A DNA stretch of 64,000 bases from Pseudoalteromonas marina (GTDB taxonomy: Bacteria > Pseudomonadota > Gammaproteobacteria > Enterobacterales > Alteromonadaceae), in contig NZ_AHCB03000006.1 of assembly GCF_000238335.3 (NCBI RefSeq), positions 62,001-126,000 on the forward strand, in the 5' to 3' direction. The first letter of the stretch is position 1. Every line of letters starts with the position of its first letter. Positions 42,837 to 53,095 of the stretch are shown one piece after another. Under the pieces are notes generated by a model, which was given only the letters and a program-made list of their open reading frames with translations, did not search any database and was not told the origin of the DNA. The position numbers and the translations under genes are program-made.

Positions 42837-45599
42837 TTAACCTATCTTTGTAAGGTTATTAGCAATAACACTGTATAACCCCTGAGAGTTAACCGGTTTT
42901 GAAATAAAGTCATCCATACCTACATCTAAACAACGCTGCTTATCTTCTTCATATGCATTGGCTGTAATAGCGATAATTGGAACCCTTTTATCTTCCCCTA
43001 TTTCATTTTCGCGAATGCGTATAGTACATTCATAACCGTCCATATTAGGCATTTGACAGTCCATTAAAATTAAATCAAACACATTACTTTTTAATGTTTT
43101 AAGCGCTTCTAAACCGTCGTTTGCCATTGTAATAGTAACAGCTGTTGGCTCTAACATTTTTGCAATTACTTGGCGGTTTATAGGATTATCCTCTACTAGC
43201 AAAATATGCTTATTGATCAAATCTGGTAAAGATTGCTCTTGTACACGCTTTGCTAAATCGACAATTTGCGCTTTAAGTGCATGTATCGAAAACTTAATCG
43301 TACTGCCTAAACCTGGCACGCTATTGAGGGTTATTTCACCCTCCATTTTTTTAATCAAACCTTGGCAAATAGCCAGCCCAAGCCCTGTACCGCCATACTT
43401 ACGAGCTACGCTAGCATCTGCTTGGGTAAACTCACTAAAAAGTAATAGTTGCTGCTCTTTTTCAATCCCAATTCCGCTATCAGACACACTTACCGTCAGT
43501 TGCTCATCTTTGTAATCAAACGATAAACGCACAAACCCAGCCTGAGTAAACTTTTGTGCATTTGACAATAAGTTAATAATTATTTGATTTAAACGTAAGT
43601 CATCTACATTTAAGCAATCGGGTAAGTCTGGGCTGCGCTGAATAATAAACTCAACATTGTTAGAATGAATAATGGGTGAGAATAACGAGTGTATATTTTC
43701 TATAAACGGAGCAAGCAAAGTAGCACGGGGGCTTATTTGCATAGCGTTAGCTTCAATTTTAGAAAAATCTAAAATATCATTTAATATTTGTAGTAAATTT
43801 TTTGAGCTTTTTTGTTGTGTTTCAAGAAGGTCACGCTGCTCATCAGTAAGGGTGGTATCACGAAGTAATACCTCACCCATACCTAAGATGCCGTTCATAG
43901 GCGTGCGCAGTTCATGACTCATATTGGCCAAAAACTGTGACTTAGCTTTATTAGCTTCATTAGCAGATTTAACTGCTTTTGTTAGCTCATCTGTTTGCTC
44001 TGCCACTTTAACTTCCAATTGCTGGTTAAATTGGCTTAGCTGTTTATTTAGATCCTGATTTTTAATATTAGACGCTTGTAAGCTCTCTATTGAGTCCCTT
44101 AACGCACTTCCCAGCATCTTAAACTGCTCTTGTAGCTGCAGTACTTCGTACCAACTAGACTCTGTATTAAAATGTTGTTTTTCTGATTTATCAAAACCAT
44201 GCATTAAGTTAGTCAAACCAATAATTGGCTGAACTAATAAGTTAGACAAATGATGTATAAACAACACCACTAAAAATATCAACACTGCACTAAATAATAT
44301 TGTTGGTAACCAGGCACTTGCTACTACCTTTGTTAAGTGCTTACGATTGTAAAACGTGATGACCTGCCATTTACTAACAGTATCAACATACTGATTGGTA
44401 TGAAATACTTCATTATTAACAGAACGGAACAGTTGATTATCGCCCAAGTTACTTATCGTAAAATCTAAAGTTTTAAAGTCAGCCAAAATGTCAAATTGTG
44501 CTAATGAGCTAAAAACAATCCTTTGCTCAGCATCGAGTATAATTAGCTCACCAGTTTGGTTAAACAAATTCGGTATATATTGCTCTAAACGTTCAAGCTT
44601 TAACGACCCTTCCACTACACCATAAAACTCATCATTTCTGTAAATAGGCGCAGAAAGTGCAACTATAGGTTCATTACCAAGGCCACGCCCCTGAAACACA
44701 CCACTGCTATAACCTTGAGGATACTGTTTAGCTTGAGAGAAATAAGGGCGGTCGTTTACAAAGCGCTTTTCTTCACTAAGTCCTTCTAATAATGTGCTGG
44801 GAATACTTTTAGCTACATAGCCATTTGGCATTGCATATAAGCTTGTAGTAAAACCTGGGTATAAATCCATTAACTGCGTTAACTGTTGTTGTATAGTAAT
44901 TCCACCACCTATGGCATCACTGCTCATTACCACCGCGTTTTTATGAAACTGTAAATAGTCATTCAACTGTGTGCTAATTGATTTCGCTTTTTCTTCAAGC
45001 TGAGCATTTACCTCATACTCTATGCGTGAGTGATGATCGTTCACTAAAAAAACACTTGTAATAAGGACAACCAAAACAATAATGACGCTGACAACATAGC
45101 TAAGAATACGGGCGAGTGGGCGTCCTTGATAAGCACGACTAGCAAAGGGTACAAATATGCTCATCAAATCAACGAGTGCTAAACTTATTAATGCGTTTAC
45201 CAGGTATTTAAACACTGCAACAATAAGCGTTAGCGATGCTAAATCCATTACAAACTGGCCTATACCCCAAATGATAGGCAGTCCAACTAAAAACCAAAAT
45301 ACGGCACCTAAGGGTAAAATAGGTTTAGAGCGTCTTAAACAAAAAATATAAAGCCATAAAAGCTCCAACAAATAAACTATGCTGGGCCAACAGTGCCCCC
45401 ACCTATAGAGTAAAAAGCTTGAGACAATTGCGAGCGTAAGGCAGGAATAACGCAGCCCAGTGAATACTAAGCTGCATAAAACAAAAAATTGTCCAAATAA
45501 AAATTCAGAACTATCGAAAAAATACAGGGGTAAAAGGTTAACCAACCCGCCTATTAACCCTAATAAAATAGCTAGTGCCCACTTACTTCTTTGAGACAT
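42837..45599 (-). CDS. Hybrid sensor histidine kinase/response regulator
   Basis: 920 residues. N-terminal multi-helix membrane part (about 1-190, MASE-like), an extracytoplasmic Cache-type sensor (about 205-430, with [17 protein letters not shown]), a membrane helix (about 440-465), coiled linker, HisKA with [18 protein letters not shown] (His about 562), HATPase ([25 protein letters not shown]), and a C-terminal receiver with [14 protein letters not shown], phospho-acceptor Asp in [13 protein letters not shown] (about 846). Signal and output partner are unknown; no separate HPt or output regulator is adjacent. Confidence 0.92.
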   Translation of the reverse strand: MSQRSKWALAILLGLIGGLVNLLPLYFFDSSEFLFGQFFVLCSLVFTGLRYSCLTLAIVSSFLLYRWGHCWPSIVYLLELLWLYIFCLRRSKPILPLGAVFWFLVGLPIIWGIGQFVMDLASLTLIVAVFKYLVNALISLALVDLMSIFVPFASRAYQGRPLARILSYVVSVIIVLVVLITSVFLVNDHHSRIEYEVNAQLEEKAKSISTQLNDYLQFHKNAVVMSSDAIGGGITIQQQLTQLMDLYPGFTTSLYAMPNGYVAKSIPSTLLEGLSEEKRFVNDRPYFSQAKQYPQGYSSGVFQGRGLGNEPIVALSAPIYRNDEFYGVVEGSLKLERLEQYIPNLFNQTGELIILDAEQRIVFSSLAQFDILADFKTLDFTISNLGDNQLFRSVNNEVFHTNQYVDTVSKWQVITFYNRKHLTKVVASAWLPTILFSAVLIFLVVLFIHHLSNLLVQPIIGLTNLMHGFDKSEKQHFNTESSWYEVLQLQEQFKMLGSALRDSIESLQASNIKNQDLNKQLSQFNQQLEVKVAEQTDELTKAVKSANEANKAKSQFLANMSHELRTPMNGILGMGEVLLRDTTLTDEQRDLLETQQKSSKNLLQILNDILDFSKIEANAMQISPRATLLAPFIENIHSLFSPIIHSNNVEFIIQRSPDLPDCLNVDDLRLNQIIINLLSNAQKFTQAGFVRLSFDYKDEQLTVSVSDSGIGIEKEQQLLLFSEFTQADASVARKYGGTGLGLAICQGLIKKMEGEITLNSVPGLGSTIKFSIHALKAQIVDLAKRVQEQSLPDLINKHILLVEDNPINRQVIAKMLEPTAVTITMANDGLEALKTLKSNVFDLILMDCQMPNMDGYECTIRIRENEIGEDKRVPIIAITANAYEEDKQRCLDVGMDDFISKPVNSQGLYSVIANNLTKIG

Positions 45600-45766
45600 T
45601 ACAACAACCCTTGGGCATCTGATTTAACATGTGTAGCGTTAACGTTAACGTATTATTTCATTATTGCGCAATATCTAAGTGTTGTCTATATGGCAGAAAT
45701 ATAGGGAATATCAGAAAATAAACTTGTGTGTATTTGGTTAAAGTTTTTAAATTGATTAGCTGTAGT

Positions 45767-45789
45767 CACCCAAATGAGGAATTTGGGTG
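45767..45789 (-). terminator. Hairpin after the 4.5S RNA
   Basis: CACCCAAAT, 5-nt loop, ATTTGGGTG directly at the 3' end of the RNA. T-run weak, so it may be a processing or termination hairpin. Confidence 0.55.
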
Positions 45790-45898
45790 GCAGTCTTACC
45801 AGCCACATCTCGGCACACACGTCACAAACTGTGGCTGCTCCCTTCCGGGCCTGACCAGGTTCGCCTGCTAGTGTTGCGAGAGGACCAATAAGACTACC
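45789..45898 (-). ncRNA. ffs: 4.5S signal recognition particle RNA
   Basis: On the minus strand the conserved apical loop GAACCTGGTCAGGCCCGGAA followed by GGGAGCAGCCA is the SRP domain IV (Ffh-binding) sequence. The ends GGTAGTCTTA and TAAGACTGCC pair to close a single long hairpin of about 110 nt, like E. coli 4.5S RNA (114 nt). It binds Ffh to target membrane proteins. Overlapping protein reading frames are not genes. Confidence 0.95.
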
Positions 45899-45926
45899 AT
45901 TGAGGGCCTTGGTTGGCGCGGGAGAG

Positions 45927-45955
45927 ATTATCTCTACTTTTACTGTGTTATTCAA
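45927..45955 (-). promoter_or_regulatory. Sigma-70 promoter of ffs
   Basis: Minus strand TTGAAT, 17-nt spacer, GATAAT, then GC-rich CTCTCCCGCGCC. It leaves a 5' leader of about 20 nt before the mature RNA end, as in E. coli where RNase P removes a similar leader. The GC-rich discriminator suits growth-rate control. Confidence 0.75.
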
Positions 45956-46028
45956 GGGATAATCAAAAAAGAAGGTGCGATTGCATACTTCATATACAAT
46001 CGCGGCTTTGAAATTTAATTTGTGACTG

Positions 46029-46901
46029 TTATTTGCTCTCTAATTGCGCTTTTATATTACGAAGTGCTGCTTTTACTTTTTTCATGTTGTCTGGACCCAT
46101 GCGTAAAAGCTGTTTTTGAGCAGCAGGAAGTTGCTCCCACTCTGAAAACGCATACTGATAAGTTACTGAGTCACGTAAAAGTGGTAAGGCGCCTTCAGGC
46201 TCCGGAGTATCAAGTAGTAAATCGATAGCGTCGTTCAATGTTTGTTTAAACTCGTCATCGCCATAACCAATTTCAGTGTATGCATCGTTAATAAGTGGCT
46301 GGTACTCTTCAAACATACGGACCACTTGCGCTGCACTCATGCTAGTAAAAATTTTTACATACGGTGTGTAACGCTCATAACTATTTGGATCAATTGTTAA
46401 AATATCCCCTTCGGTAACACTGAAGCTTTCTTGGGGTTTAATAACAGGATTGTGTTTTTTAGCTACTTTGCCTTGAGCTAAGTTGTCAATAAAAACAACA
46501 CCTCGACGAATAACATCATCAGTGACTAATAGGCTCATCACAGAGTCACTTAGGTACTCGTCAATTTTGGCAACAACCATAGTATCACTATCGTTTAAGG
46601 CAGGTAGCGTAGCTACTTCTGGTTCGGGTTCAACTATGCGCTGCGCTGGCACTTCGAGCTCTGCGGGCTGTTCAACTGCTGTTGGCTCTTCTGGCTCAAT
46701 TATATCTGGTTCATTTAATGGCTTAAGTTCCATTATTGGCCGCTCTTTAACGGGCTCTGTTGCTTCTATGCGCGCAACCGGTTCGTCACTTGGTTTGAGT
46801 AATACAAATGCAACCACACAAGCAACAACAATTAGCGTAATAATGGCAAGAAGTAAGTTACTGTTTGTTGAGCGTTTTTGAACATCTGGTGAGTCTGACA
46901 T
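46029..46901 (-). CDS. DUF3014 family membrane-anchored protein
   Basis: 290 residues. One membrane helix at about 15-34 (LLLAIITLIVVACVVAFVLL), a long Pro/Glu-rich linker (about 40-95), and a C-terminal DUF3014 domain (LSDSVMSLLVTDDVIRRGVVFIDNLAQG to the end). Likely periplasmic; function unknown. Starts 210 nt from the divergent patatin gene. Confidence 0.85.
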   Translation of the reverse strand: MSDSPDVQKRSTNSNLLLAIITLIVVACVVAFVLLKPSDEPVARIEATEPVKERPIMELKPLNEPDIIEPEEPTAVEQPAELEVPAQRIVEPEPEVATLPALNDSDTMVVAKIDEYLSDSVMSLLVTDDVIRRGVVFIDNLAQGKVAKKHNPVIKPQESFSVTEGDILTIDPNSYERYTPYVKIFTSMSAAQVVRMFEEYQPLINDAYTEIGYGDDEFKQTLNDAIDLLLDTPEPEGALPLLRDSVTYQYAFSEWEQLPAAQKQLLRMGPDNMKKVKAALRNIKAQLESK

Positions 46902-47009
46902 ACGAACTCCATAAAAAATAAAAATGCGGTATCACTTAGAGTGGGCTAAGTGGATTAAATTCATTCTGTTCGAGTTTTTTATTAAATCAATAGTTATCTT
47001 AAGTTAGAC

Positions 47010-47025
47010 ATGCTGAATTCAGCAT
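47010..47025. promoter_or_regulatory. 16-bp palindrome between DUF3014 and patatin genes
   Basis: ATGCTGAATTCAGCAT is a perfect palindrome in the divergent region. It may be a regulator site, or chance; no matching regulator is known. Confidence 0.25.
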
Positions 47026-47111
47026 TAAATTATACAGTTATAACTCTATGAACAGTTAACCTTTGATTCTTCTAGCTTAAAGACTTAAAGTTAATAAATA
47101 AAGTAAAGACG

Positions 47112-48278
47112 TTGAACAGTTTAACCACCAATATGAAAATTAAGCAAATAGATCCCAAAAAACCTAAAACAGCCTTATTACTCACTGGTGGTGGTGCTCG
47201 AGCGGCGTATCAAGTAGGTGTTTTAAAAGCGCTAGCGCATAGTATGCCACGTACGGCACCTCTTCCTTTTAGAATAATAAATGGTACGTCTGCAGGCGCA
47301 ATAAACTCTGCAGCCTTGGCTTGTTATGCCTCTTGCGCGCACTTAGCAGTGCGAAAATTAGAATCTGTTTGGAAAAACTTTTCGACCTCAATGGTGTATA
47401 AAAGTGATTTTTTAAGTGTATTTGGCCATATTGCGCGTAATATTTTAACTAGCTTTCAATCAGAGCATATTAACCACCCACCAGCAAGCTTGCTTAACAA
47501 CCGCCCTTTACGTGGTTTACTTAACGAAATTTTAGACTTGCATCGCATAGAGCGTAATTTACACCGAAACTATTTAGAGGCGCTTTCGATTACAGCCTCA
47601 AGCTATACCACAGGTGATTCAGTCGCTTTTTTTCAGTCAAATACACAAACAGCTTGGCAAAGAGCTAAACGAGAAGGCCGCCCAACACGCATTAATGTTG
47701 AGCATTTAATGGCATCAAGTGCTATTCCAATGGTGTTCCCAAGCGTGAATATTCATAACCACTACTTTGGCGATGGATCTATACATCAACTATCGCCACT
47801 TAGCCCTTCAATACATTTGGGTGCCGAAAAAATATTTATCATTGGTGTAGATGAACCTACAGAGCCGCATCCACCGGGATATTCTGCGCATTACCCTGGG
47901 CTTTCTGCTGTAGCCGGACACTTGCTTGATAGTGTATTTACCGACACCATGCAGTCAGATTTAGAACGCTTAGATAGAATAAACCGCACTTTGGGGCTTT
48001 TACCTGCGCGAGATAAACACCAAGAGCTAAAGCAAATAGATAGCTTTATTATTAACCCCTCACAAAACTTTAATGTCATTGCAGCACAGTATTACAACGA
48101 TATGCCATGGGCGATAAAAGTATTATTGCGTACTATTGGTGTTAAAAAGCACTCTCAATCAAGTTTAACGAGTTACTTATTATTTGAAAAACGCTATACC
48201 CAGCACTTAATGGAAATAGGGTATCAAGACGGCATGGCTAAGCTACCTGAAATAAGAGCTTTTTTAGGGCTCGATTAA
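47112..48278 (+). CDS. Patatin-like phospholipase
   Basis: 388 residues. Oxyanion region GGGARAAYQVGVLKAL, nucleophile Ser in NGTSAGAIN (GxSxG), and the catalytic Asp in FGDGSIHQLSP complete the Ser-Asp dyad of patatin hydrolases. No signal peptide or transport domain, so it is probably a cytoplasmic or inner-face lipid acyl hydrolase. TTG 47112 is the start favoured by frame length; ATG 47133 is possible, and neither has a strong ribosome site. Its stop is one base from the convergent antiporter stop. Confidence 0.88.
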   Translation: MNSLTTNMKIKQIDPKKPKTALLLTGGGARAAYQVGVLKALAHSMPRTAPLPFRIINGTSAGAINSAALACYASCAHLAVRKLESVWKNFSTSMVYKSDFLSVFGHIARNILTSFQSEHINHPPASLLNNRPLRGLLNEILDLHRIERNLHRNYLEALSITASSYTTGDSVAFFQSNTQTAWQRAKREGRPTRINVEHLMASSAIPMVFPSVNIHNHYFGDGSIHQLSPLSPSIHLGAEKIFIIGVDEPTEPHPPGYSAHYPGLSAVAGHLLDSVFTDTMQSDLERLDRINRTLGLLPARDKHQELKQIDSFIINPSQNFNVIAAQYYNDMPWAIKVLLRTIGVKKHSQSSLTSYLLFEKRYTQHLMEIGYQDGMAKLPEIRAFLGLD

Positions 48279-48279
48279 T

Positions 48280-50253
48280 TTATTCAATGCCGTCTAATAA
48301 AAAATGTTCTACGCGTTCCACACGCCTTGGTTTACCTTGTAAAACGAGTATATCGTTGGCAAGCAAAATGATTTGATCTGAAGGGGCGTCTATTTCTCGG
48401 TCTTGGCGTCGTAATGCCTTAATAGATACCTTGCGCTTTACTAAATTAAGCTCATTTATACTTTTATTAACCGCATGTGCTTTATCGGGCAGAGCAACCA
48501 CATGCAAATACTCTAATTTATCTGAATTACTTTCATCGTTGTTTATATGCTCACCTGTAAAAAAACTTTGCAAAAATTGATAACGATTTCTTCGCTCATC
48601 ACTCACTCGCCTAATAATTCGGCTCATGGGTACACCCGACATAGACAAAACATGCGAAACGATCATTAAACTTGCTTCAAGCGTTTCTGGTACAACTTCA
48701 GTGACACCAAGCTCTCGTAGTTTTTCAAGCTGGCTATCGTCTCGGGTACGTATAAGTATTTTTACCTCTGGAGCTATTTGCTTTATTGCATCTATCACTA
48801 TTTGTGTTTGTTCAAACTCGGTAAATGTAATAATCACCAATCGGGCTCGCTCTACGCCCGCACACTTTAAAATATCTTTTTGTTTAACGTGGCCAAATAT
48901 TACAGGCTCACCTGCGGCCTTACCTTCTTGAACAAGTATGGGGTTACTTTCAACAGCAACATATTCAATAGCTTCTGGCTTTAAAAAGCGCGCTATAGTT
49001 TGCCCTACCCTCGAAAAACCACAAATGACTACATGGTTTGTGTAAAGCGCACTTACTTGTGGCTCGCTTTTCCATGTAATGCTAGGGCTATTTAATAACC
49101 CTAAACGTCTTAAAATATAGGGTGTTTTTTCAATTAAAAATGGGGTTAACGCCATCGATAACACACCAAGGGCAATTAAAAATGAAATGTGTTCGCTGGT
49201 TAATAATTGATGCTGCCTACCCAAGGCAATTAATACAAAACCAAATTCACCCATTTGCCACAGCATAATGCCACACGCTAATGAGTCCTGCTTTCGCTCA
49301 CCCATAAGTTGTGCACTGATGGCAAGCACAGTTATTTTTAAAACCAATAATCCAAATAATGCGCCAACAATAATAAGACCATTGCTAAACACATAGAGTA
49401 AATCGAGCTGCATGCCTACGGTAACAAAAAACAGCCCCATTAAAATATCGCGAAATGGCCGTATATCGGCTTCAAGCTGGTGCCTGTAATGACTTTCACC
49501 AAGCATCATCCCGGCCAAAAATGCACCTAGCGCCATTGATAAGCCAAACATATAGGTTAGTAAACCCGCAAACAAAGCAACTAGTAGCGTAGTAAGTACA
49601 AATAACTCATCAGTGCGCACTAAGGCTATTTCGCTGAATACTTTAGGCAGTAACCACTTCCCAATAGCCCACAGTAATACGCAAACAAAAGCCCCTTTAG
49701 TTAGAGAAAATGCTAACGCCCACCCAATTGTTTGTGAATCGCTTGTGGCAAATAAAGGAAGAATAATAAGTAAAGGGACTACGGCAATGTCTTGAAACAA
49801 CAATACACCGATTGCTAATTGCCCTCTACGCTGATTAAGTTCACCACTTTCTTTAAGCAATTTAACGACTACCGCCGTTGAAGACAGCGCCATAATCGAA
49901 CCAATAGTAAAGCTGGTAAGCAAACTGAAGTTTAAACAGTACAAAATTATAATAAGCACTAAGCTTGTTACAATCACCTGCAGTGAACCTAAGCCAAATA
50001 CAATATTACGCATGGCCATTAATCGAGATATTGAAAACTCAAGCCCTAAGCTAAAAAGCAAAAATACAATACCAAGCTCTGCAACAAAGTCTATTTCGTG
50101 CGTATGTTCAAGCCATCCAACGCCATGGCTGCCAGCTAAAACACCTGTTGCTAGGTACGCCAAAATTGGCGGCAAGCCGATGCGCTTAAAAAACCACACA
50201 AAAATAACGGCAGCGACAAGCAAGCCAAAAAATTGAGCATTAGTACTTTGCAA
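48280..50253 (-). CDS. CPA2 cation:proton antiporter with RCK domain (KefB/YbaL type)
   Basis: 657 residues: about twelve membrane helices (1-385), with LLFSLGLEFS and ALSSTAVVVKLL typical of CPA2 transporters, then an RCK-N/TrkA-N nucleotide-binding domain (HVVICGFSRVGQTIARFL, about 410-430) and an RCK-C/TrkA-C domain at the end. Likely K+/H+ or Na+/H+ exchange gated by NAD(H) or other ligand; no KefF-like partner gene is adjacent. Confidence 0.9.
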   Translation of the reverse strand: MQSTNAQFFGLLVAAVIFVWFFKRIGLPPILAYLATGVLAGSHGVGWLEHTHEIDFVAELGIVFLLFSLGLEFSISRLMAMRNIVFGLGSLQVIVTSLVLIIILYCLNFSLLTSFTIGSIMALSSTAVVVKLLKESGELNQRRGQLAIGVLLFQDIAVVPLLIILPLFATSDSQTIGWALAFSLTKGAFVCVLLWAIGKWLLPKVFSEIALVRTDELFVLTTLLVALFAGLLTYMFGLSMALGAFLAGMMLGESHYRHQLEADIRPFRDILMGLFFVTVGMQLDLLYVFSNGLIIVGALFGLLVLKITVLAISAQLMGERKQDSLACGIMLWQMGEFGFVLIALGRQHQLLTSEHISFLIALGVLSMALTPFLIEKTPYILRRLGLLNSPSITWKSEPQVSALYTNHVVICGFSRVGQTIARFLKPEAIEYVAVESNPILVQEGKAAGEPVIFGHVKQKDILKCAGVERARLVIITFTEFEQTQIVIDAIKQIAPEVKILIRTRDDSQLEKLRELGVTEVVPETLEASLMIVSHVLSMSGVPMSRIIRRVSDERRNRYQFLQSFFTGEHINNDESNSDKLEYLHVVALPDKAHAVNKSINELNLVKRKVSIKALRRQDREIDAPSDQIILLANDILVLQGKPRRVERVEHFLLDGIE

Positions 50254-50386
50254 ATTTGGCCTCCGGCTTCAATTAAACTAGGGGATGTAGTTTAACTATA
50301 GCAAGCAATTGTTTTTAAGCTAATTTTAAAATATGGCACAAAAATAGCTTAATACTTATAAAGCAACACTCTCGGGGGAGAATTTA

Positions 50387-51283
50387 ATGGAAAATGTCCA
50401 TATTTTGACGCAACGTGTCTCTGGTCGCGGCGACTTTTTGCCGTTTTCGGCTGAACACACACCAAATAATGAAACAACGGCAACACACGAGTTAGTCGCT
50501 GAGCTACAGACTAGTTTAGTTATTGAAGATGTATTGGCCATATACGCAAAATTTACAAAAAAGCTTTTAAATTTTACGGGATTGCAGTTTCAGTCAACGC
50601 TTGGCACTGCACAAACGTCTGAAAGCGATACTAATAGCACGCCCTATATATTTGACTTAACGATTGGAAGAGAGCACTTAGGGCAACTTATATACTTTAG
50701 TAAATACCCTTTAGGCAAAGCAATTGAAAGCAAGTTACGCTCGCTTCACTCTGCGCTAGTTTACCCACTACGTAATGCAATGATGTATAGCCGCGTTCTT
50801 AAATTGGCGACAAAAGACTCATTAACGGGTTTGAACAACCGTAGTCAATTTAATGACATTTTATCTCAAAAGCTCGAAAATTGTCGCCGTTATCAGCGCC
50901 CTTTTAGCCTAATGTTACTTGATCTAGATAATTTTAAGCAGGTAAATGACAAGTTTGGCCACAAAATTGGCGACGATACCCTTAAAGAATTTGCAACAGT
51001 ATTAAATTCAAGTATACGCGCTACTGATACCGTATTTAGGTTTGGTGGCGATGAATTCGCAATACTAATAGAAGACCCTGAATTCAAAACTAATCAGGTT
51101 GTATCTGAACGTATAATGCAATTTGTAAAGCAATCTAGCTTAATGTCAAAGCATGAAGTTACGGTTAGTATTGGCTATACCTTAGCAATGAGTAATGACT
51201 GCGATATAGAAATCTTTTCTCGCGCAGATAAAGGCTTGTACAAAGCAAAAGCGTCTGGCAGAAACTGCGCTAAAGCATATTGA
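50387..51283 (+). CDS. Diguanylate cyclase (GGDEF)
   Basis: 298 residues. C-terminal GGDEF domain: DSLTGLNNRSQF, FGGDEFAIL at about 218-226, and an intact inhibitory site RATD five residues before GGDEF. The N-terminal ~120 residues hold no named sensor domain that I recognise. An active site and product-inhibition site both look complete, so it should make c-di-GMP. CGGGGGAGAAT upstream is the ribosome site. Single gene with terminator. Confidence 0.92.
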   Translation: MENVHILTQRVSGRGDFLPFSAEHTPNNETTATHELVAELQTSLVIEDVLAIYAKFTKKLLNFTGLQFQSTLGTAQTSESDTNSTPYIFDLTIGREHLGQLIYFSKYPLGKAIESKLRSLHSALVYPLRNAMMYSRVLKLATKDSLTGLNNRSQFNDILSQKLENCRRYQRPFSLMLLDLDNFKQVNDKFGHKIGDDTLKEFATVLNSSIRATDTVFRFGGDEFAILIEDPEFKTNQVVSERIMQFVKQSSLMSKHEVTVSIGYTLAMSNDCDIEIFSRADKGLYKAKASGRNCAKAY

Positions 51284-51298
51284 TTATAAGGCTTTTTT

Positions 51299-51329
51299 AA
51301 AAGGCTTAGCTTCCCCCGCTAAGCCTTTT
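51299..51329 (+). terminator. Terminator after the diguanylate cyclase
   Basis: AAAAGGCTTAGC, 7-nt loop, GCTAAGCCTTTT followed by TT. Perfect 12-bp stem. Confidence 0.88.
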
Positions 51330-51349
51330 TTATGTAAACCCTTGCCCTA

Positions 51350-51697
51350 TTACTTAATAGACTTTGCAGGTAAAAATTTATAAATTGTCAGTGCCACACA
51401 AAAACCTAAAAAGTAACCGCTCACTAAATTTATTAAAGCTGTGGCGGTATCAAGAGGCGTAAATAACACTAAAACGAGCGGTAAACTCACCCCTAATATA
51501 AAAAATATGCCGCCTTTTCCTAACCAATAGGCCATTAAAATAACCGCTGATATAGCACCGCCCAAAATAGCATACGCTAAAGTGACAATGTTCAAATCAA
51601 GCAACACATTAGCAACTATCGCTATTAGGGCTGTTAATAGTATGCCTAGTGGCGCTTTATTGACTAGCGATAATCCAACATGTGGCTGTTTACTCAT
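51350..51697 (-). CDS. Small membrane protein of unknown function
   Basis: 115 residues with four membrane helices (about 13-33, 38-58, 62-82 and 88-108) and short charged ends. I do not recognise a family. It starts directly after the tilS stop with no gap, so it is co-translated with tilS; the association may be conserved but the role is unknown. Confidence 0.65.
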   Translation of the reverse strand: MSKQPHVGLSLVNKAPLGILLTALIAIVANVLLDLNIVTLAYAILGGAISAVILMAYWLGKGGIFFILGVSLPLVLVLFTPLDTATALINLVSGYFLGFCVALTIYKFLPAKSIK

Positions 51698-53002
51698 TTA
51701 TTTACACTCCCAATAAACACCATTTTCATCATAATGTTTTTCACTTATAAAATAACCAACCACTTGTACTAGTTCATCATTATAAAAAATAAGCGGCACT
51801 TGACTTCGAAGCCAAGGCGCTACTTTTGCGTCCTTAAACCAGTGCTTAACGCTATTACTTCCGGGCTTTTTAAGAGGCTTTATACGAGCGCTGTTATAAT
51901 TAAATCTTACTGAAACCTGCTCATTGGCATGCGGTGTTCTTATTCCTACACCACTTTGCTTTGTTAATACGCGGCCATCGTTGAGAGTGAGTTCATGAGT
52001 GATTAACTCATCATCATTCACAATGTTTTTTTGAGTTACAAAGTATAAATACCCTTGGTGGCGCCTAACCTGCCCATCAACTAAGTCAATTTGAATTTTA
52101 GCATCGGCCTGAGCGTTTATTGCCTGATTAATAATTTGTGACAACTGCTTTTGAGATGGCATTACTTGGGTAAATAAGCTAAGCCACGCACGAACCACAT
52201 TTGTTATGCGCACGTCGCTATAATGAATTATTTGGCTAATACACAATGCTTGCTGGTCATTTAAACTTTGGCTTAAATCAATTTGAGTGTACTCATCAAG
52301 TAGCGCTTGTTGTTGCTGCAATAACTCAATGCTGCGCCCAGCACACTGTTCAAAACCTTTAAACCGCATAGCCAGCTCAGGCACTACACGTGCACGCAAA
52401 AAGTTACGATCAAAACGCTCATCGGTATTTGAGTCATCAGTTATATGCGTAATATTAAACGCTGTGGCAAAGTGCTCTATATCACTGCGCGCAATGTTTA
52501 AAAGCGGCCTATAGCATATTCGCCCGCTTTGTAGTTCACGCATTGCTTGCATTGCGCCTAACCCTTTTAAGCCCGAGCCACGCTTTAAACGCAGTAAAAA
52601 CGTTTCTATTTGGTCGTTTAAATGCTGCCCTAATAAAATAACACTTTGCGGTGCGCTTAGTTCATCAAGTGCTTGATAACGTGCCTCACGTGCCTGCGCT
52701 TCAAGGCTTGTTCGTGTTTGCGGGCTTATTGTTACCTGTGTGGTATTAAACGGTGTATCTAGCTCAACGCATAGGTTTTGGCAAAAAGCCTGCCAGTCAT
52801 TAGCGTATTCGCTTAAGCCATGATTAACGTATATTGCACTTACATTTAGCTTTGGCATTTCTTGCTTTAGCATGTGCATTACATGTAACAATACAACTGA
52901 GTCGACCCCACCCGAAAGCGCAACAGTAAAATTATACTGTTGTTTATTAAAAAAGTACTCAAGGGCGTGTTTAACGTGCTGATAAATCGCTGATGATTGC
53001 AT
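51698..53002 (-). CDS. tilS: tRNA(Ile)-lysidine synthase
   Basis: 434 residues. PP-loop SGGVDS at 30-35, GQHLNDQIETFLLRLKRGSGLKGLG, and the C-terminal substrate-binding domain (KHWFKDAKVAPWLR). TilS converts the CAU anticodon cytidine of tRNA-Ile to lysidine, an essential step. In many gammaproteobacteria it follows accA, as here, but a terminator lies between them. Confidence 0.92.
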   Translation of the reverse strand: MQSSAIYQHVKHALEYFFNKQQYNFTVALSGGVDSVVLLHVMHMLKQEMPKLNVSAIYVNHGLSEYANDWQAFCQNLCVELDTPFNTTQVTISPQTRTSLEAQAREARYQALDELSAPQSVILLGQHLNDQIETFLLRLKRGSGLKGLGAMQAMRELQSGRICYRPLLNIARSDIEHFATAFNITHITDDSNTDERFDRNFLRARVVPELAMRFKGFEQCAGRSIELLQQQQALLDEYTQIDLSQSLNDQQALCISQIIHYSDVRITNVVRAWLSLFTQVMPSQKQLSQIINQAINAQADAKIQIDLVDGQVRRHQGYLYFVTQKNIVNDDELITHELTLNDGRVLTKQSGVGIRTPHANEQVSVRFNYNSARIKPLKKPGSNSVKHWFKDAKVAPWLRSQVPLIFYNDELVQVVGYFISEKHYDENGVYWECK

Positions 53003-53042
53003 TTAATACGCTATAAAATTTGTGTTAGAAGTATTTTAAAAC

Positions 53043-53068
53043 AAAAAAGCCGCATAAGCGGCTTTTTT
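53043..53068 (-). terminator. Terminator after accA
   Basis: AAAAAAGCCGC, loop ATAA, GCGGCTTTTTT: 11-bp stem with A/T tails, between accA and tilS. Confidence 0.9.
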
Positions 53069-53095
53069 TAACATTTAATGTAATAGCTACTTTTA

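Noticed and set aside
45600..45660. GTTAAC repeats (CGTTAACGTTAACG) upstream of the histidine kinase
   Set aside because: Short and self-overlapping; could be a regulator site but too weak to list.
45686..45955. 89-codon minus-strand reading frame
   Set aside because: It covers the 4.5S RNA and its promoter; the RNA signature explains the sequence.
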